Of a stretch of 64,000 nucleotides of DNA, positions 44,105 through 55,365 are shown one piece after another. The stretch comes from Adiantum capillus-veneris. Lineage: Eukaryota > Streptophyta > Polypodiopsida > Polypodiales > Pteridaceae. The notes beneath the pieces were generated by a model. The model ran no database searches. It was not told where the DNA came from and saw only the letters and a program-made list of their open reading frames with translations. Made by a program: the position numbers and the translations under genes. Where the stretch lies: contig CM043952.1 in the NCBI GenBank assembly GCA_014529385.2, forward strand, positions 61,830,119-61,894,118, read 5' to 3'. Position 1 is the stretch's first letter. The number at the start of each line of letters is the position of its first letter.

Positions 44105-45114
44105 TAAATAATCGCGATTATTTACATTTGTCACTTTTTTGGCACTTTTTGGATTGGTTTGGTAAGTATACAACTTGTTAAAGCCCTTGGGCAAGTTTCA
44201 ACAAGTTTGGACAAAATTTGATCAAATTTACCCACTGTTCCGTGTCCGCAGACTCTGATTTCGAGAATCTGGCTTAAGTCTCACTTTGTGGTCCAAATTT
44301 CACCAAAATTTATTTGTGGGGTCTACTTGATGTGCTTGACCTTGTGGTATACTCAAATTTGCAAAATCACCAAGTTTTGAAGCAGATGTAAATAATCGCA
44401 ATTATTTACTCTTGATAATTTTTTGTAAATTTTTGTCCCAACTTTGACACGGATCTAATAAGCACCTTATGTTAAGGTCACTAGCCAATTGTCATCAAGT
44501 TTGGACAATTTTTTTGTCAAACGGTCATCAATTATCTGTCCGCATACTAACTTTGCAATTTTAGCCACAATTTTCAATCCAATGATTCAAATCTTACCAA
44601 ATTTGATTTGTGGGCTTATTACAACATGGTAAAGCTAGTGGCATGCCAACTTGGTCAAAAAAAGTTCAAAAACAGTGCAGATGTAAATAATCGCAATTAT
44701 TTACTTTTGTCAAAATTTTGCAAGTTTTTGGTCAACAGGGCATATATACATGTTTATCACATCAATATAAGCCTATAAATCAAGTTTCATGAATTTTGGA
44801 TAAATTTTTCCTCAATTCACACTCAAGGTTCAAAAAGTCAGTACAAACTTTAGTTTTTACCCAATTTTTTGTCAGTTTAGTGATCCAAATCTCTTGGACC
44901 TTTACAAAAGTTGTTTGTACTTATGCAATGAGTCAATGATATGAGTCTTGGCTAATTTAGAGCAAAAAGTTAATAATCGCGATTATTAACTTGAGGCTTG
45001 AAATGAGCACTTTTTTGCAATTTTCTCAAAGACAGTCCTTTTATGATGTTTTTTAAGCCTATAAATCAAGTCAAAACTTACTTTGTCCTAAAATATGAAG
45101 AAAAAGTAAATAAT
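44105..45114. repeat. palindrome array A (four units plus a half-site)
   Basis: Sites are at 44105-44126 (perfect 22-bp palindrome GTAAATAATCG plus reverse complement), 44388-44409 and 44683-44704 (same with a central CG to CA change), and 44969-44990 (perfect, with GTTAATAATCG arms). Start-to-start distances are 283, 295 and 286 bp. A half-site GTAAATAAT lies at 45106-45114, 137 bp on, about half a period. Confidence 0.9.
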
Positions 45115-45659
45115 TTGAGTTTTGGTCAACTTCTTGAAATTTTTACCTCGAAGTGTCCTTGAGCTTACCCACTGGTTCAGACAACTCATAGGCTTACTCC
45201 CCAGTTGGATTGAGTGAATTCGAGTCTTTTCATGCTATTTCTAGCCGTAGACCTGAAATTCTACAAATTTTCATAATTCACACTTGATTCTTTCAGAGAG
45301 AGCAATGCTATGAAATCCACCTTGGATCCTACTTACCCTACTCCTAGTTTCTCATGCAATTGGGTTGTGGAAAGTATCCACAAACACTCGTTTTCTTGTG
45401 TTTTTTATGTTTTTCAGAGTCTTGATCTTAAGACTTGTTTCGTCTACCAATCATTCTCCAAATCCTAATCTAAATCTACAATCCTACAGTCCTAAAGGTA
45501 CTCAGCAAGTACGATTACTTCCAAGCTACCTCTACACAGCAAAAGACGACAATCTTAAGCTATGCGGTTTCTAAAAGAGAGTTTTGAACTTTAGGCGAAC
45601 CTAGAGGAAGTTAAAGGACGATTACGCAAGACACTCGTGTTTTTTCCTAGTTTAGATCT

Positions 45660-45683
45660 TCGATCCCCGGCAGGGGCGGCAAA
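45660..45683 (-). other. primer binding site of element 3
   Basis: Directly downstream of the minus-strand 5' LTR end, the sequence contains TGCCGGGGATCG, matching the inner part of the common plant PBS for tRNA-Asp (TGGCGCCGTTGCCGGGGATC). The first bases (TTTGCCGCCCC) are diverged. Confidence 0.65.
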
Positions 45684-46603
45684 TGTGGGACGCATGTCTA
45701 ACCTCACCATCCTATCTTATTGCAATATTAGCGAGAAGCACGATTAATTTTTCAAACCATGGGACGAAGTTGACTCGACTAGTGCATAGAGGCTACAAGA
45801 GGTTGTCAAACTCTTAGAAAACAACTAACAACTCGCATCTAACTCAAGCTACACTCAAGTGAGTGAAATCACCAAAAGCCAATCGCTCATCGGCAAACAA
45901 ATCACATCCGTTACAGCATCAAATGACATCCAAACGTAATGAAACTTCTAGGACAAGTTTATAAGACCTACGCACACATGTCTATGGCCTCAAATTCCAC
46001 TTTAGGTCAAGTTTCAAAATCGCGATTATTAACAACAATGGATTTTTGACCTAGTCGTTTTCGATCCAAAATGCATCTAAATACTTAGCAATGATGCCCC
46101 AATACCACGCCTATGCTTAGTTTTCGATTTAAAAGTATAAATTCCTAGTTATGATGAAATTAGGCCGCGGGTCGACGATGCCAAAAGCTACGAAATATTG
46201 TGAATGGCTTACGTCAATGCGTAGAGCTCTTACCTGCGGTTGCAATGCAACAAACGCATTCTCAATGTGACAACCGGAGAGGGAGTAGGAAGCACGAGAA
46301 GGAGAGAAGTGAGCGCCGTAAGCTCACGCTGTGTATTTCTTATCCAAAAACTCATAAAAATCTTACAAAAGTTGGCTTTTATACCTTAGCCAAGGTTTTT
46401 GGGTGGTCAAAATTAATAATCTAGAGTTCTACCAAAGCTAGGAATTGACTGGCTGATACAATCTGGAAGCTTGTAGCCCCAGCTCATTAATTACAAAGTT
46501 TACTAAAAAAATAGGAGTTACAATATTCCCAATTTATCAAAATAATAATTTTTTTACAAGGAGAACTCCGAAAAATGGTGTCCGCGTTAGCTTGTTGCTA
46601 ACA
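45684..46603 (-). repeat. 5' LTR of element 3
   Basis: Same ends as 27615-28633. It has a single copy of the 105-bp unit, a TATA box at 46374-46385 and the palindrome-related AATCGCGATTATTAAC at 46018-46033. Confidence 0.95.
46374..46385 (-). promoter_or_regulatory. TATA box in the 5' LTR of element 3
   Basis: GGTATAAAAGCC on the minus strand inside the promoter-bearing LTR, about 230 bp from the LTR start. It is conserved with the partner LTR and, as GGTATATAAGCC, with element 5. Confidence 0.72.
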
Positions 46604-46817
46604 CACACACAACAAGAGTCTATGCTGCGGAGAAGGAGAGCAAGCAAACCAGACACTCAAGAATAAGATAAAAGTTAGGGTTACAAGCCCTTATGTGAGT
46701 CGTTCCAACCACACTTGGGCGCCCACACTTGGATGACAGTTAGTACTCTCTCTCTCTCTCTCTCTCTCTCTACTAAATGTGGCATGCACCTATCATCGAC
46801 GATCACGCATGAATACA
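46604..46817 (-). repeat. element 4 5' LTR, proximal part
   Basis: It begins with the CACAC target duplication. In minus reading it holds GTGATCGTCGATGATAGGTG and GGGCGCCCAAGTGTG, both matching the first half of the LTRs of element 6. A (TC) run lies at 46746-46770. The outer edge at about 46817 is a guess from a TG...CA rule. Confidence 0.6.
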
Positions 46818-46929
46818 TGTGTGGAACCATCAAGCTTGGTCCATAGCTCAATAATATTCAAGACAAAAAGGTAGTGATGACACAACCCATACGAGAGCAA
46901 AAGGACAAGGAGTCTTATGTGACGGGCCA

Positions 46930-48490
46930 GAAGACACCAAAAAGATAGACTTGGTAGAGCTAGGAGAAGAGCCAATGCCGGTCTACATAGCAATTAATAT
47001 GAGTCCGAAAGAAGAGGAGAAGCTCATAAACCTTCTCAAGGGGTACATGGACGTGTTTGCATGGTCATACAAAGACTTAAAGGGAGTAGATCTGACAATA
47101 TGCCAACACACAATCCCATTGAAACCTGATACAAAGCCTAGTGACAGAGGCCATACACATACAATGATACGTTTGCTAAGCACATCAAGGAAGAGATTGA
47201 TAAACTAAATGAAGCTGAGTTCATTTGCTGCAAGATAGAACACACCGACTGGGTATCTCCAATTGTGGTAGTTCCCAAAAAGAATGGCAAACTTTGAGTG
47301 TGTGTCGATCTAAAGAAGATTAATGCAACCACAATAAGGGATAATTATCCCTTAACTATCAATGACCGTGTCTTGGAACATTTGGCAAGCCTAGCGAGCA
47401 TATTCCTGCTTAGTTGATGTTTTGGCTACAACCAGCTTGCAATCGCTCTTGAAGATCAATATAAGATGACATTTTCAACCGAGTGGGGTATATATGCATA
47501 CAAGATAATGTTGTTTGGATTGACCAATGCCTCAACAACATTCTAGAGATTAATGGCTCATGCCTTTAAGGAATACTTGATGATATTCTTGGAAATATAC
47601 ATGTATGATATATGTGTACACTCTCTTTTGAGAGATGAACATACAGAGAATCTTAGAAAGGTACTTGAGAAGTGCACAACTTATACGATTTTCCTTAATC
47701 CAAAAAAATGTGTGTTTATGGTTACACAAGGTAGAATCCTATAACATATTGTCTCAAAAAATAGCATATCTACAAATTTGGACAAGATTAAAGTAATTGT
47801 AGAAATGCCTAGATCAAATAATGCAAAGCAAGTACATTGTGGGACACTGTGGGTACTGCAGGAGATTTATACATACGTATGCAATCATTGCCCAACCCTT
47901 GTATAGACTTACAGTAGTCTTTGTGTGGATGGATGAGTGTGAGGAATCATTTGAAAAGTTGAAGAAAGCACTCATATCCACTCCAGTATTGGAAGCACCA
48001 GATTGAGAGAAGATCTTTCATGGTCATATCTATGCTTTGACATTTTCTATTGGATCTATCTTCGCTGAGCCTGGAGAAGGAAATATGGATTTCCTAGTCT
48101 GCTACGCAAGTAGGCAGCTTAATAGTGTTGACAAGAACTACACTACCAATGAGAGGGAGGGCTAGGGATGATATATGCTATTAAAATTTTTTGGCATTAT
48201 CTCCTTGCAAACCAGTTTGTGTTTTTCATTGATTATCAAGCACTCTTACACCTTGTAAACAAACCATGTAATATCGCGTGCATTGTACAATGGTTTATTA
48301 TATTGATGGAGTTTGACTTTATAATAGTGGTTAAAAAGGGAAAGGCACATCTTTGAGCAGATCATCTATCCAGATTGCCAAATGGAGAAGCTCCAGAAGG
48401 CATAGATTATGACATCTCTGATGCGTATCTTTTCAATGTTGAAATGGTACCCAAGTGGTCTCAAGAGTTAGTCAGTTTACTATGCTATGG
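46930..48490 (+). pseudogene. decayed gypsy pol (RT and RNase H) on the plus strand
   Basis: Frames on the plus strand give VFAWSYKDLKGVDLTICQHT, EHTDWVSPIVVVPKKNGKL, YMYDICVHS at the YMDD position (Asp to Tyr in MDD), FLNPKKCVFMVTQGRIL, RH motifs CYASRQLNSVDKNYTT and IIVVKKGKAHL, then ADHLSRLPNGEAPEG. Stops are numerous. It belongs to the same RT family as element 3 but lies in opposite orientation, with no LTR, gag or IN attached. Confidence 0.85.
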
Positions 48491-48499
48491 AGGAGTATT

Positions 48500-49309
48500 T
48501 GAAAGGAATAAACACGAGCTTAAACGACAAACAGTTTGAAAATCAAGGTATTTCCAATTAATTGGCATACATTTGTACCATTTAGGCTTTGATAACATTT
48601 TACGACTATGCATGGGTCCAGAGTATAGTTGACATCTTTTAGAAGCACATGTTCAGGAATTAGCATTTCATTGCTCGCAAATGAAAACATTTGCTCTTTT
48701 CCTGATTGTACCATCTGGATGCTTTGGCACACTGATTTCTTGAGCTGTAGGAATCAATGATGGCAGCTAATGAGCTTTAACTCTCCATTGGTATCTTGGT
48801 TTTTCGTTGGTGAACTGTTGTGGTTGAATTTTTTGAGATTTAACCTTCCATTGATTCATCGGCTTTACAGTTGGTGGAGAAGATAAATGCTCCTTCGCTT
48901 TTCCAACCCATTGAGTGCTAGTGTCTCTTCTGAAAGATGTTTTTCTATGAGTTGTTAGATGTGAAACTTTCTTCAATGTGGTAGATGAGTTTTTGTTCAC
49001 CCAATTTGAGACGGGTTGTCCTTAATTTGTGCTTTTGGTACCCAAAATTTGCCCAACTCTTTGCATGCTACTTGTAAAATTTGCTTGTCTAGAGGATGAA
49101 GTAGATTGATTGTTCCCTGTTTTCTTTTGTGGGCAACCTCTTTTCCATTCCCCTTTGCTCGGTGCAATTGGAACTAAGAGTTGTACTCCTTTACGTGATA
49201 GCTTGAGTTGATTGGTGTCCCAATCTGGTACTGATTTGTATGTCCTCATCCATGAGATTTCAAGAATCATCAATTCATTCATATGTTCATCTGGTATGCT
49301 TATAAACTG
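48500..49309 (-). pseudogene. relic of post-integrase protease-like module, left part
   Basis: Minus-strand frames 49022-49309 (DEHMNELMILEISWMRTYKS, then GVQLLVPIAPSKGEWKRG) and 48767-49000 (KAKEHLSSPPTVKPMNQWKV) are paralogous to 35091-35438 and 34446-34913 of element 3, in the same order. Element 6 interrupts it at about 49310. The active-site half is not found on the right side; only a short stretch resumes at 55315. Confidence 0.75.
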
Positions 49310-49492
49310 ACGCACATTCCTATCACCTACAACGGATGTCGTATTATTTATTTGGTAGAGTAAGGTACCGGGCTTGTCGGTCCAATAGGGGAAGGGTAAG
49401 AGTGATCACCTATGAGAGGCGCACTCTAGCTGGAACATTCAAGGGATTAGTTTGCTAAGCATGGGCGCCCAAGTGTGAATTGGGTGAGCTCA

Positions 49493-49500
49493 TATAAAAG
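49493..49500 (+). promoter_or_regulatory. TATA box of element 6
   Basis: TATAAAAG about 180 bp into the 5' LTR. The partner LTR has TATACAAG at the equivalent place, so the 3' copy has decayed. Confidence 0.7.
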
Positions 49501-49586
49501 TCAACTAAACCTAAAATTCACTCATTCTTTCATTTCTACAATTGAAGAGTGCTCTTGCTCCATCTCCATCTTCTTCTTCTTCATCT

Positions 49587-49590
<4 letters not shown>

Positions 49591-49675
<85 letters not shown>
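49591..49675 (+). repeat. (GT)n(GA)n microsatellite in the 5' LTR
   Basis: About 26 GT units followed by about 16 GA units. Open frames running through it are artefacts of the dinucleotide repeats. Confidence 0.95.
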
Positions 49676-49677
<2 letters not shown>

Positions 49678-49930
49678 TATGTGTGTGTGCGATTGAGCAT
49701 TGCCGCAGCACGACGGCGATGAGGCGGCTGAGCGTGGCGGTGAGGCGTCTCCCTCTTCTTTGCGGCGAGGAATCCTCCACGACAGGAAGCGTAGAGCGGT
49801 GAGTGACACACCAACGCCATCTTTGAGCTTACTAGTTTAGGCTTGTTGTGTGCTTGGAGCCATTTGTGGCTCGCACACGGTGTATCGGCAAGTTCCTTGC
49901 ATTGACACGTGCGACAGACGCGCACATTTT

Positions 49931-49947
49931 TGGCGCCGTTGCCGAGG
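49931..49947 (+). other. primer binding site of element 6 (tRNA-Asp type)
   Basis: TGGCGCCGTTGCCGAGG, four T residues after the 5' LTR end. It matches the widespread plant gypsy PBS TGGCGCCGTTGCCGGGG except for one base. Confidence 0.88.
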
Positions 49948-50663
49948 AATGCCATACACTAAGCTTGAATGGCACTCTGTGCTTCTTTTGTGGTGCAATT
50001 TCAATTGTAGGAAAGGTAAGGAAGGAGAGTGTGTGTGTTGAGAAGAAGGATTTTGTGCTATACTATGTATTTTTTTTGTTAATGGAGTTTTCGAAGGTAC
50101 TGTGTTTATTCTCTGTGTATTAAGGTTGTTAGTTTTCTTTGTTAATGGAGTTTTCAAAGGTACTGTGTTTATTCTCTGTGTATTAAGGTTGTTAGTTTTC
50201 TATATACAGTAAGGAGGAAGTAGACCTGTGAGAGCTAATAGAGTGTGTTAGTGTGTAACAGTAGGTGTATTAGTTAGAAGTAGGTAGATAGAGTGTGTGT
50301 GTGTGCTCTCGCGCAGGCTGCGGCGACCTTATCCTTAAAATAAAAATAAAAAAAATAAAAAAATAAAAAAATAAAAATTCAAAGGTAGGACCGGGATCGG
50401 GAATATCTCCCAGACCCAAGCCCAAGCTCACGCTCAGGCCTAGGCCTCAGTCGCCTTTTAAAATTACGAATTTTAGCTTCACACGTAGCTAAAAATTGAT
50501 TTTTTGAGGACCAACGGAACTTTAGATGCCCGAAAATTGTGTTGTCAAGCACACAGCGACCCTCTAAGTGATACGCTCGTTTCGAGCTATCACACACTTT
50601 GAAAACGGACGCTCAAAAAAGGTAAGGGGTTAACCTTCGAGGTTATTCGCCAACGCTTGTAGG
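49948..50663 (+). other. 5' leader of element 6
   Basis: About 700 bp without a gene. A 66-bp direct repeat (tttgttaatggagttttc...ggttgttagttttc) occupies about 50076-50200. An A-rich aaaataaaaaaa tract lies at 50335-50380. Confidence 0.7.
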
Positions 50664-51467
50664 GTGCCAAAGGCACATGCATCTGCGCTATGGTCGTGTG
50701 CTAGAGACAGAGCAACTAGAGAGAAAGAGTGTGTTGAGCCTAAATCTATTAGCTCGCAAGCATCAGGGCATCAGTCAATGACCCTAAAGCCTATTGCTAA
50801 GGAGCCAAAGATATCTGAAATGACTTTAGCAAATCTCACCAAGGCTATTCAAGAGAGTCTTAGAGACAATCGTGCTCCGCAGAACAATCATATGTATCCA
50901 AGAAGGGAGCAACAATGGTGCTCAGTATGCTATGGACCGCATATGCTATGGACAATCATATGTATCCAAGAAGGGAGCAACAATGGTGCTCAGTATGCTA
51001 TTGACCGCATATGCTATGGATCGTATAGTACAAATGAATGCCCTACTTTTAGAGTAAAATTCAATGGGAACTGCAATGCCTATGGGAGATATGGTCATCA
51101 AGCTAAGGATTGCATAGTATTTAAGCGTGCAATGGCCAATAGACCAACCTTAGCATGGACAGACACACCTCGAGTGCCTGCATTGATGTCGGCCCCACCT
51201 CTTGAACAAACAGCACAACACATGGTCCCTAGGGCCCAAAATGTTGTTCAAACAGCACCCTTACCACCTCCAATGCTAGGACCGCAACCACCACATCCAA
51301 GAATCACTTCTGTGAATCAAGTGGGTTGCGAGTCATCTATTGCTTGTTTGGAAGGCTGTGAGGAAGATATAGATCCTAATATTGCCCAAAAGGTGCCGTT
51401 AAACATTGCCAAATTGATGGATTTCATGTCTTCAGAAGTTAGAACCACCATCATGTCAAAACTATAG
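50664..51467 (+). pseudogene. element 6 gag, nucleocapsid part
   Basis: The frame includes MTLANLTKAIQESLRDNRAP, QNNHMYPRREQQWCSVCYGP and a knuckle CNAYGRYGHQAKDC in which the second Cys is Tyr. GCESSIACLEGCEEDIDPNI is shared with element 4. Compared with element 4, the N-terminal and capsid parts are deleted: sequence homologous to the far 5' end of that gag region joins directly to the nucleocapsid part near 50725. A 68-bp tandem duplication (50884/50952) shifts the frame. Confidence 0.75.
50884..51019 (+). repeat. 68-bp tandem duplication in element 6 gag
   Basis: Both units start acaatcatatgtatccaag (50884 and 50952) and run through accgcatatgctatgg. The length is not a multiple of three, and the unit covers part of the first zinc-knuckle motif. 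Confidence 0.88.
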
Positions 51468-51541
51468 ACCCTGAGCTAGTCTCAGCTCTTTGAGCCTTCC
51501 TTAATGGAGAACTGAAGTTTGGGCTACCACAATTTGCACAG

Positions 51542-52363
51542 ATGGATGGAGCTGGGGAGATGCAAATAGAGGAGAAACACTTAGATCCACAACCCAACCT
51601 AGATGAGAACCTTGTTATAGAAATACCTGTTAACTGGTTGGGACAATACTTTGAGGGTGATGAATCCAATGCAACCATACCAATCACTACTAAGGGATTA
51701 ACTGTGAAGGGAATCCTTGATGGTGGCGCAGGGGTTAGCATTGTGACTAAAAATTGCTGGGAAACTATGGGAAGACCTCACCGTGCGACCACAACCATAG
51801 TAGTGAAGATGGCCAATGGGTCTATTGTTAAAGCTATTGGGATGCTAGAAGATCTCATGATCAAGGTCTTTGGACATAAAATAAGGATTACCTTCATTTT
51901 TATGGATTTCTCCAAACACACTATGGCATCGGAGATGATCTTAGGACGTCCTTTCATGAGGGAAGCAAAAATGGTGCATGACTGGTCTAAAAACCATGTC
52001 TACTTGCAGTTCCAAGATTCTGTCATTCGAGTGGATCTTGTTACTGGTCGAGCACATCCTCTAGGAAACAGGTTTATAATTGATCATAGATCTAACACCA
52101 CAGTGCACTTGGCCCCATTGCAATATTGTTACACGTGTAAAGCGGACACCGATGTTGGGGAAGATTCTCCTTATATGGATGTACTACAGGGGATGACTGA
52201 GTCAGACAATGTGGATTGGATCCACCGAGAAGCAACCATAGACACTTGGGGACACAGAGGGACAACCTGGGTAACACTTGAGGGGGATGAAATGCCACCG
52301 CTCGTACCCTTAAATATGCTAGAAGCAATGCATATAGCTTCTGACAAGACTCATCCTCATTAA
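51542..52363 (+). pseudogene. element 6 protease
   Basis: A 273-codon open frame. The active site is GILDGGAGVSIVTKNCW (DGGA), and the C-terminal motif is ASEMILGRPFMREAKMVHDW. It follows gag in a different frame. It is the longest intact frame of the element and could encode a folded retropepsin domain. Confidence 0.85.
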
Positions 52364-53127
52364 CAACAAAACATACAAGTGGGTCCCTAAATCTTCTTTA
52401 GAGGCCATAGCTAGTGCTAAAAAACCGAAGTCTCGTAAGAAACTTCCCACTCACCCCAAAAAATATAAAGAAACATTGCGTTGGATTCCTAAACAACTAT
52501 TGGAAGCCCAAGGCTACTATCAAGGAAATGATCAAATCTGGGTGCCAAAATGTAGATTGTGTTCTTACTTGTCACCTGACCCATGTGAGCCCAATCCCGT
52601 AGCTCCAAAACGAATCATAGATCGCGGAAAGAAAAAAATCACAGATTGCTACACACCCGCTCCAGAGCTAGTTTGGGTACCAAAGAAAAAACGATTTGTT
52701 CTACCTAGCTCAGGAACAGGGAAATCAAATGAAGCTTCTTGCTTTTCAATTAGTTCCTATACAGAGATAGAAGCTTTGACACAACCTCCACCTACCATTG
52801 TACATATCCATACAAGCAAGAAAGAGTTGCACCTCCCGTTGTAAGTTCACCACCTACAACATTGTTGCAAATAAAATCATGGGAGAGTACATTACCACCC
52901 TTGCAACTCGACGAGGAACCTACGGTAATAGGAAAATACTGGCAAAAATCCCCACCTATTACCAACTGGAACAATTAGTTTCAAAGGGTGACAAGCTCAT
53001 TACAAACGGTATGATCTACCCAAGGAAGGGGGGAGTGTTTGCTGACAGTCATCATTCACTCACTCCCCTCTCAACCTTCCTCCCTGGCCTCTCAATCACC
53101 AATCTTAGGGAATGTATATATATATAG
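52364..53127 (+). pseudogene. element 6 region after protease
   Basis: Frames contain NDQIWVPKCRLCSYLSPDPC and PELVWVPKKKRFVLPSSGTG, then ATRRGTYGNRKILAKIPTYY with LVSKGDKLITNGMIYPRKGG. The WVPK words recall the tail of element 3. RT motifs expected after protease are absent. Confidence 0.5.
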
Positions 53128-54638
53128 CCTTATACTCACAAAAAAAAAAAAAGCAAGAGCAATAAGCAAACGAGTATGCACAATAAAAGTCAAAACATTT
53201 GACTCAGACCTACACATTCACATTCGGTACACTGAAACATAAACCTATTTCATAAAGCACCTATGATGCTCATCACTCGATTGATGGAGGGTAGGTAAGA
53301 TTAGTACGATAGGAGTTTCTATTTTAGAGTTCAGTGATTACCAAAGTTCTTTTTTTCCACTGATGTGCCTCCTAGAGGTATTCTTGTGTTTCATAGTGTG
53401 TACAGGAACATGTTGTTGTGGTTAGGATTTGGACCTTCATGGAATCTTTCTCTCATCCACTTTTCAAATCAAGCACGACCATCAACACAAACAGGTGTTT
53501 CTTGTCCATTACCATGGCCCCTTATCTTTTTTGCATCTATGTTTGTCTGCTTTAATTGTGATTGGTAGCATAATATTCAACACATTTGCTTAGTACCAAA
53601 CATTAAAGTCAATGTAATTTTTTGTCATAATCACTTGTCTAGGTTTAAAAATCAAGCAATCCGGCTAAGCTAGTTTGATCAAGCTAGGTGTTAGAGATCT
53701 TCTCTTAATACCATGGGGAATGCCTTCCTAATAATCAATGGTTACTTAGGTTCTTAATCCGATTTAGGCAGCATTGTGTGAAATGTACTAGGGCTTTCTA
53801 GTGGGCTTAGTCCTTATTGAACTTTAGCTTAAGTATTATAAAGGGAGTTTACTAGTGTGATGAGCCTGGGGAGGTGTAACAGTGTTATATGACCCCCCAA
53901 AGTTACAAAATTAAAATGCTAAAAACTAACAAACAAAATAATCAAGTGCCACAATGTAAAATCTTAAGCTGGAAGAGAAATCTCAGCTTGATTTGGTACT
54001 TCACTCACATGTATCGCCTATGGTACTAGAGCCCTAGAGGTTCCCAGTGTGGGCGATTTTCCTTGAAAAGCAAAAAACCCAAGGCATACAAAATAAGCAC
54101 GCACATCAAAATTGAATCACTGTGAAAAGACTTTGGGGGGTCAAAGAAAAGGTAATCAGTCAGGCAATGATTTCATGAGAAATTTCTTTTATCGTAGCTT
54201 AACTACAAGGTCTTCTAGGTATAGCCTCTAGTCAGCCCTCGAACATGAAATACTTGGCTCTCGCGATTAAACAACTTAATTGACCAGAGAAAATTAAGAA
54301 GCTTAGCCATGGTATTAATAGTCGATCTTTAGTGCCTTTCGACCGTTAAATTAGCAACCCCATACTTGTTTAATTTTTTACCTTTACAGCTGCTTATGCA
54401 TTTAATTATATTGCAATTTAATGTTTATTGCTGACAAATGGTTTAAAATTCTGTTACCAATCAAATTGTCTGCCTACAACTGCATATGCTTTTTAATTGC
54501 TTATGAGAATGCAATTACTGTGCCAATGTTGTTTGATTTTGCAGTGATTGAAGAAGGCTAAGGACATTCATCTCAAAAGCTCTTCCACCTCGACGAACGA
54601 GATTCAACTCAATAGCTTCCGAGGACGGAATCTACATC
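53128..54638 (+). other. non-coding 3' part of element 6
   Basis: About 1.5 kb with no recognised domain in any frame. An A-run lies at 53142-53153, and a (TA) run at 53117-53125. Confidence 0.6.
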
Positions 54639-54649
54639 AGGAAGGGGGG
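54639..54649 (+). other. polypurine tract of element 6
   Basis: AGGAAGGGGGG, two bases before the 3' LTR start at 54652. Confidence 0.85.
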
Positions 54650-54651
54650 CA

Positions 54652-55314
<663 letters not shown>

Positions 55315-55365
55315 ACTATCACATTCAAGTTGACTACTCCAAATGCCGGTGTTGGGCCTCTTTAT
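55315..55365 (-). pseudogene. post-integrase protease-like module, resumed after element 6
   Basis: The sequence acattcaagttgactactcc aligns with acgttcaagttgactactcc at 35312 in element 3, the strand VVNLNVVV of the second protease-like domain. Homology to element 3 in this module ends within about 50 bp, where accessory-ORF homology begins. Confidence 0.65.

Larger units (their letters stand above)
43699..45683 (-). other. 5' leader of element 3
   Basis: About 2 kb between the PBS and gag, AT-rich, with no coding frame recognised. It contains palindrome array A. The units share loose words (cacttttttgg, caagtttggacaa, gtccgcagact/gtccgcatact), suggesting diverged tandem copies. Confidence 0.7.
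27615..46603 (-). mobile_element. element 3: giant 19-kb Ty3/gypsy retrotransposon with post-pol accessory ORF
   Basis: LTRs of 1019 bp (27615-28633) and 920 bp (45684-46603) with TG...CA ends and a 5-bp target duplication enclose 18.99 kb. Minus-strand order is leader with palindrome array, gag, PR, RT, RH, two zinc modules, IN, a second protease-like domain, a spacer with a second palindrome array, a long accessory ORF, polypurine tract and 3' LTR. All frames carry stops, and integrase lacks one catalytic Asp. RT resembles Tat/Athila-side gypsy RTs (FAWSYKDLKGVDPKICQH; YMDD). No archaeal-like second RNase H is seen. Confidence 0.92.
49310..49926 (+). repeat. 5' LTR of element 6
   Basis: It matches 54652-55314 from acgcacattcc to the end CACA. 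The first about 10 bases (TGTTAACCCTC in the partner) are missing. It contains a TATA box at 49493-49500 and a composite microsatellite at 49591-49675. Confidence 0.9.

Noticed and set aside
44105-44990. CRISPR-like array of short palindromic repeats
   Set aside because: The spacers are about 265 bp and mutually similar, the repeats are 22 bp, no cas genes are present, and the setting is a plant retrotransposon.
49475-49809. Several open frames on both strands through the GT/GA tract
   Set aside because: They are dinucleotide-repeat translations (alternating Cys-Val, Arg-Glu, Ser-Leu, His-Thr) inside an LTR and have no coding value.
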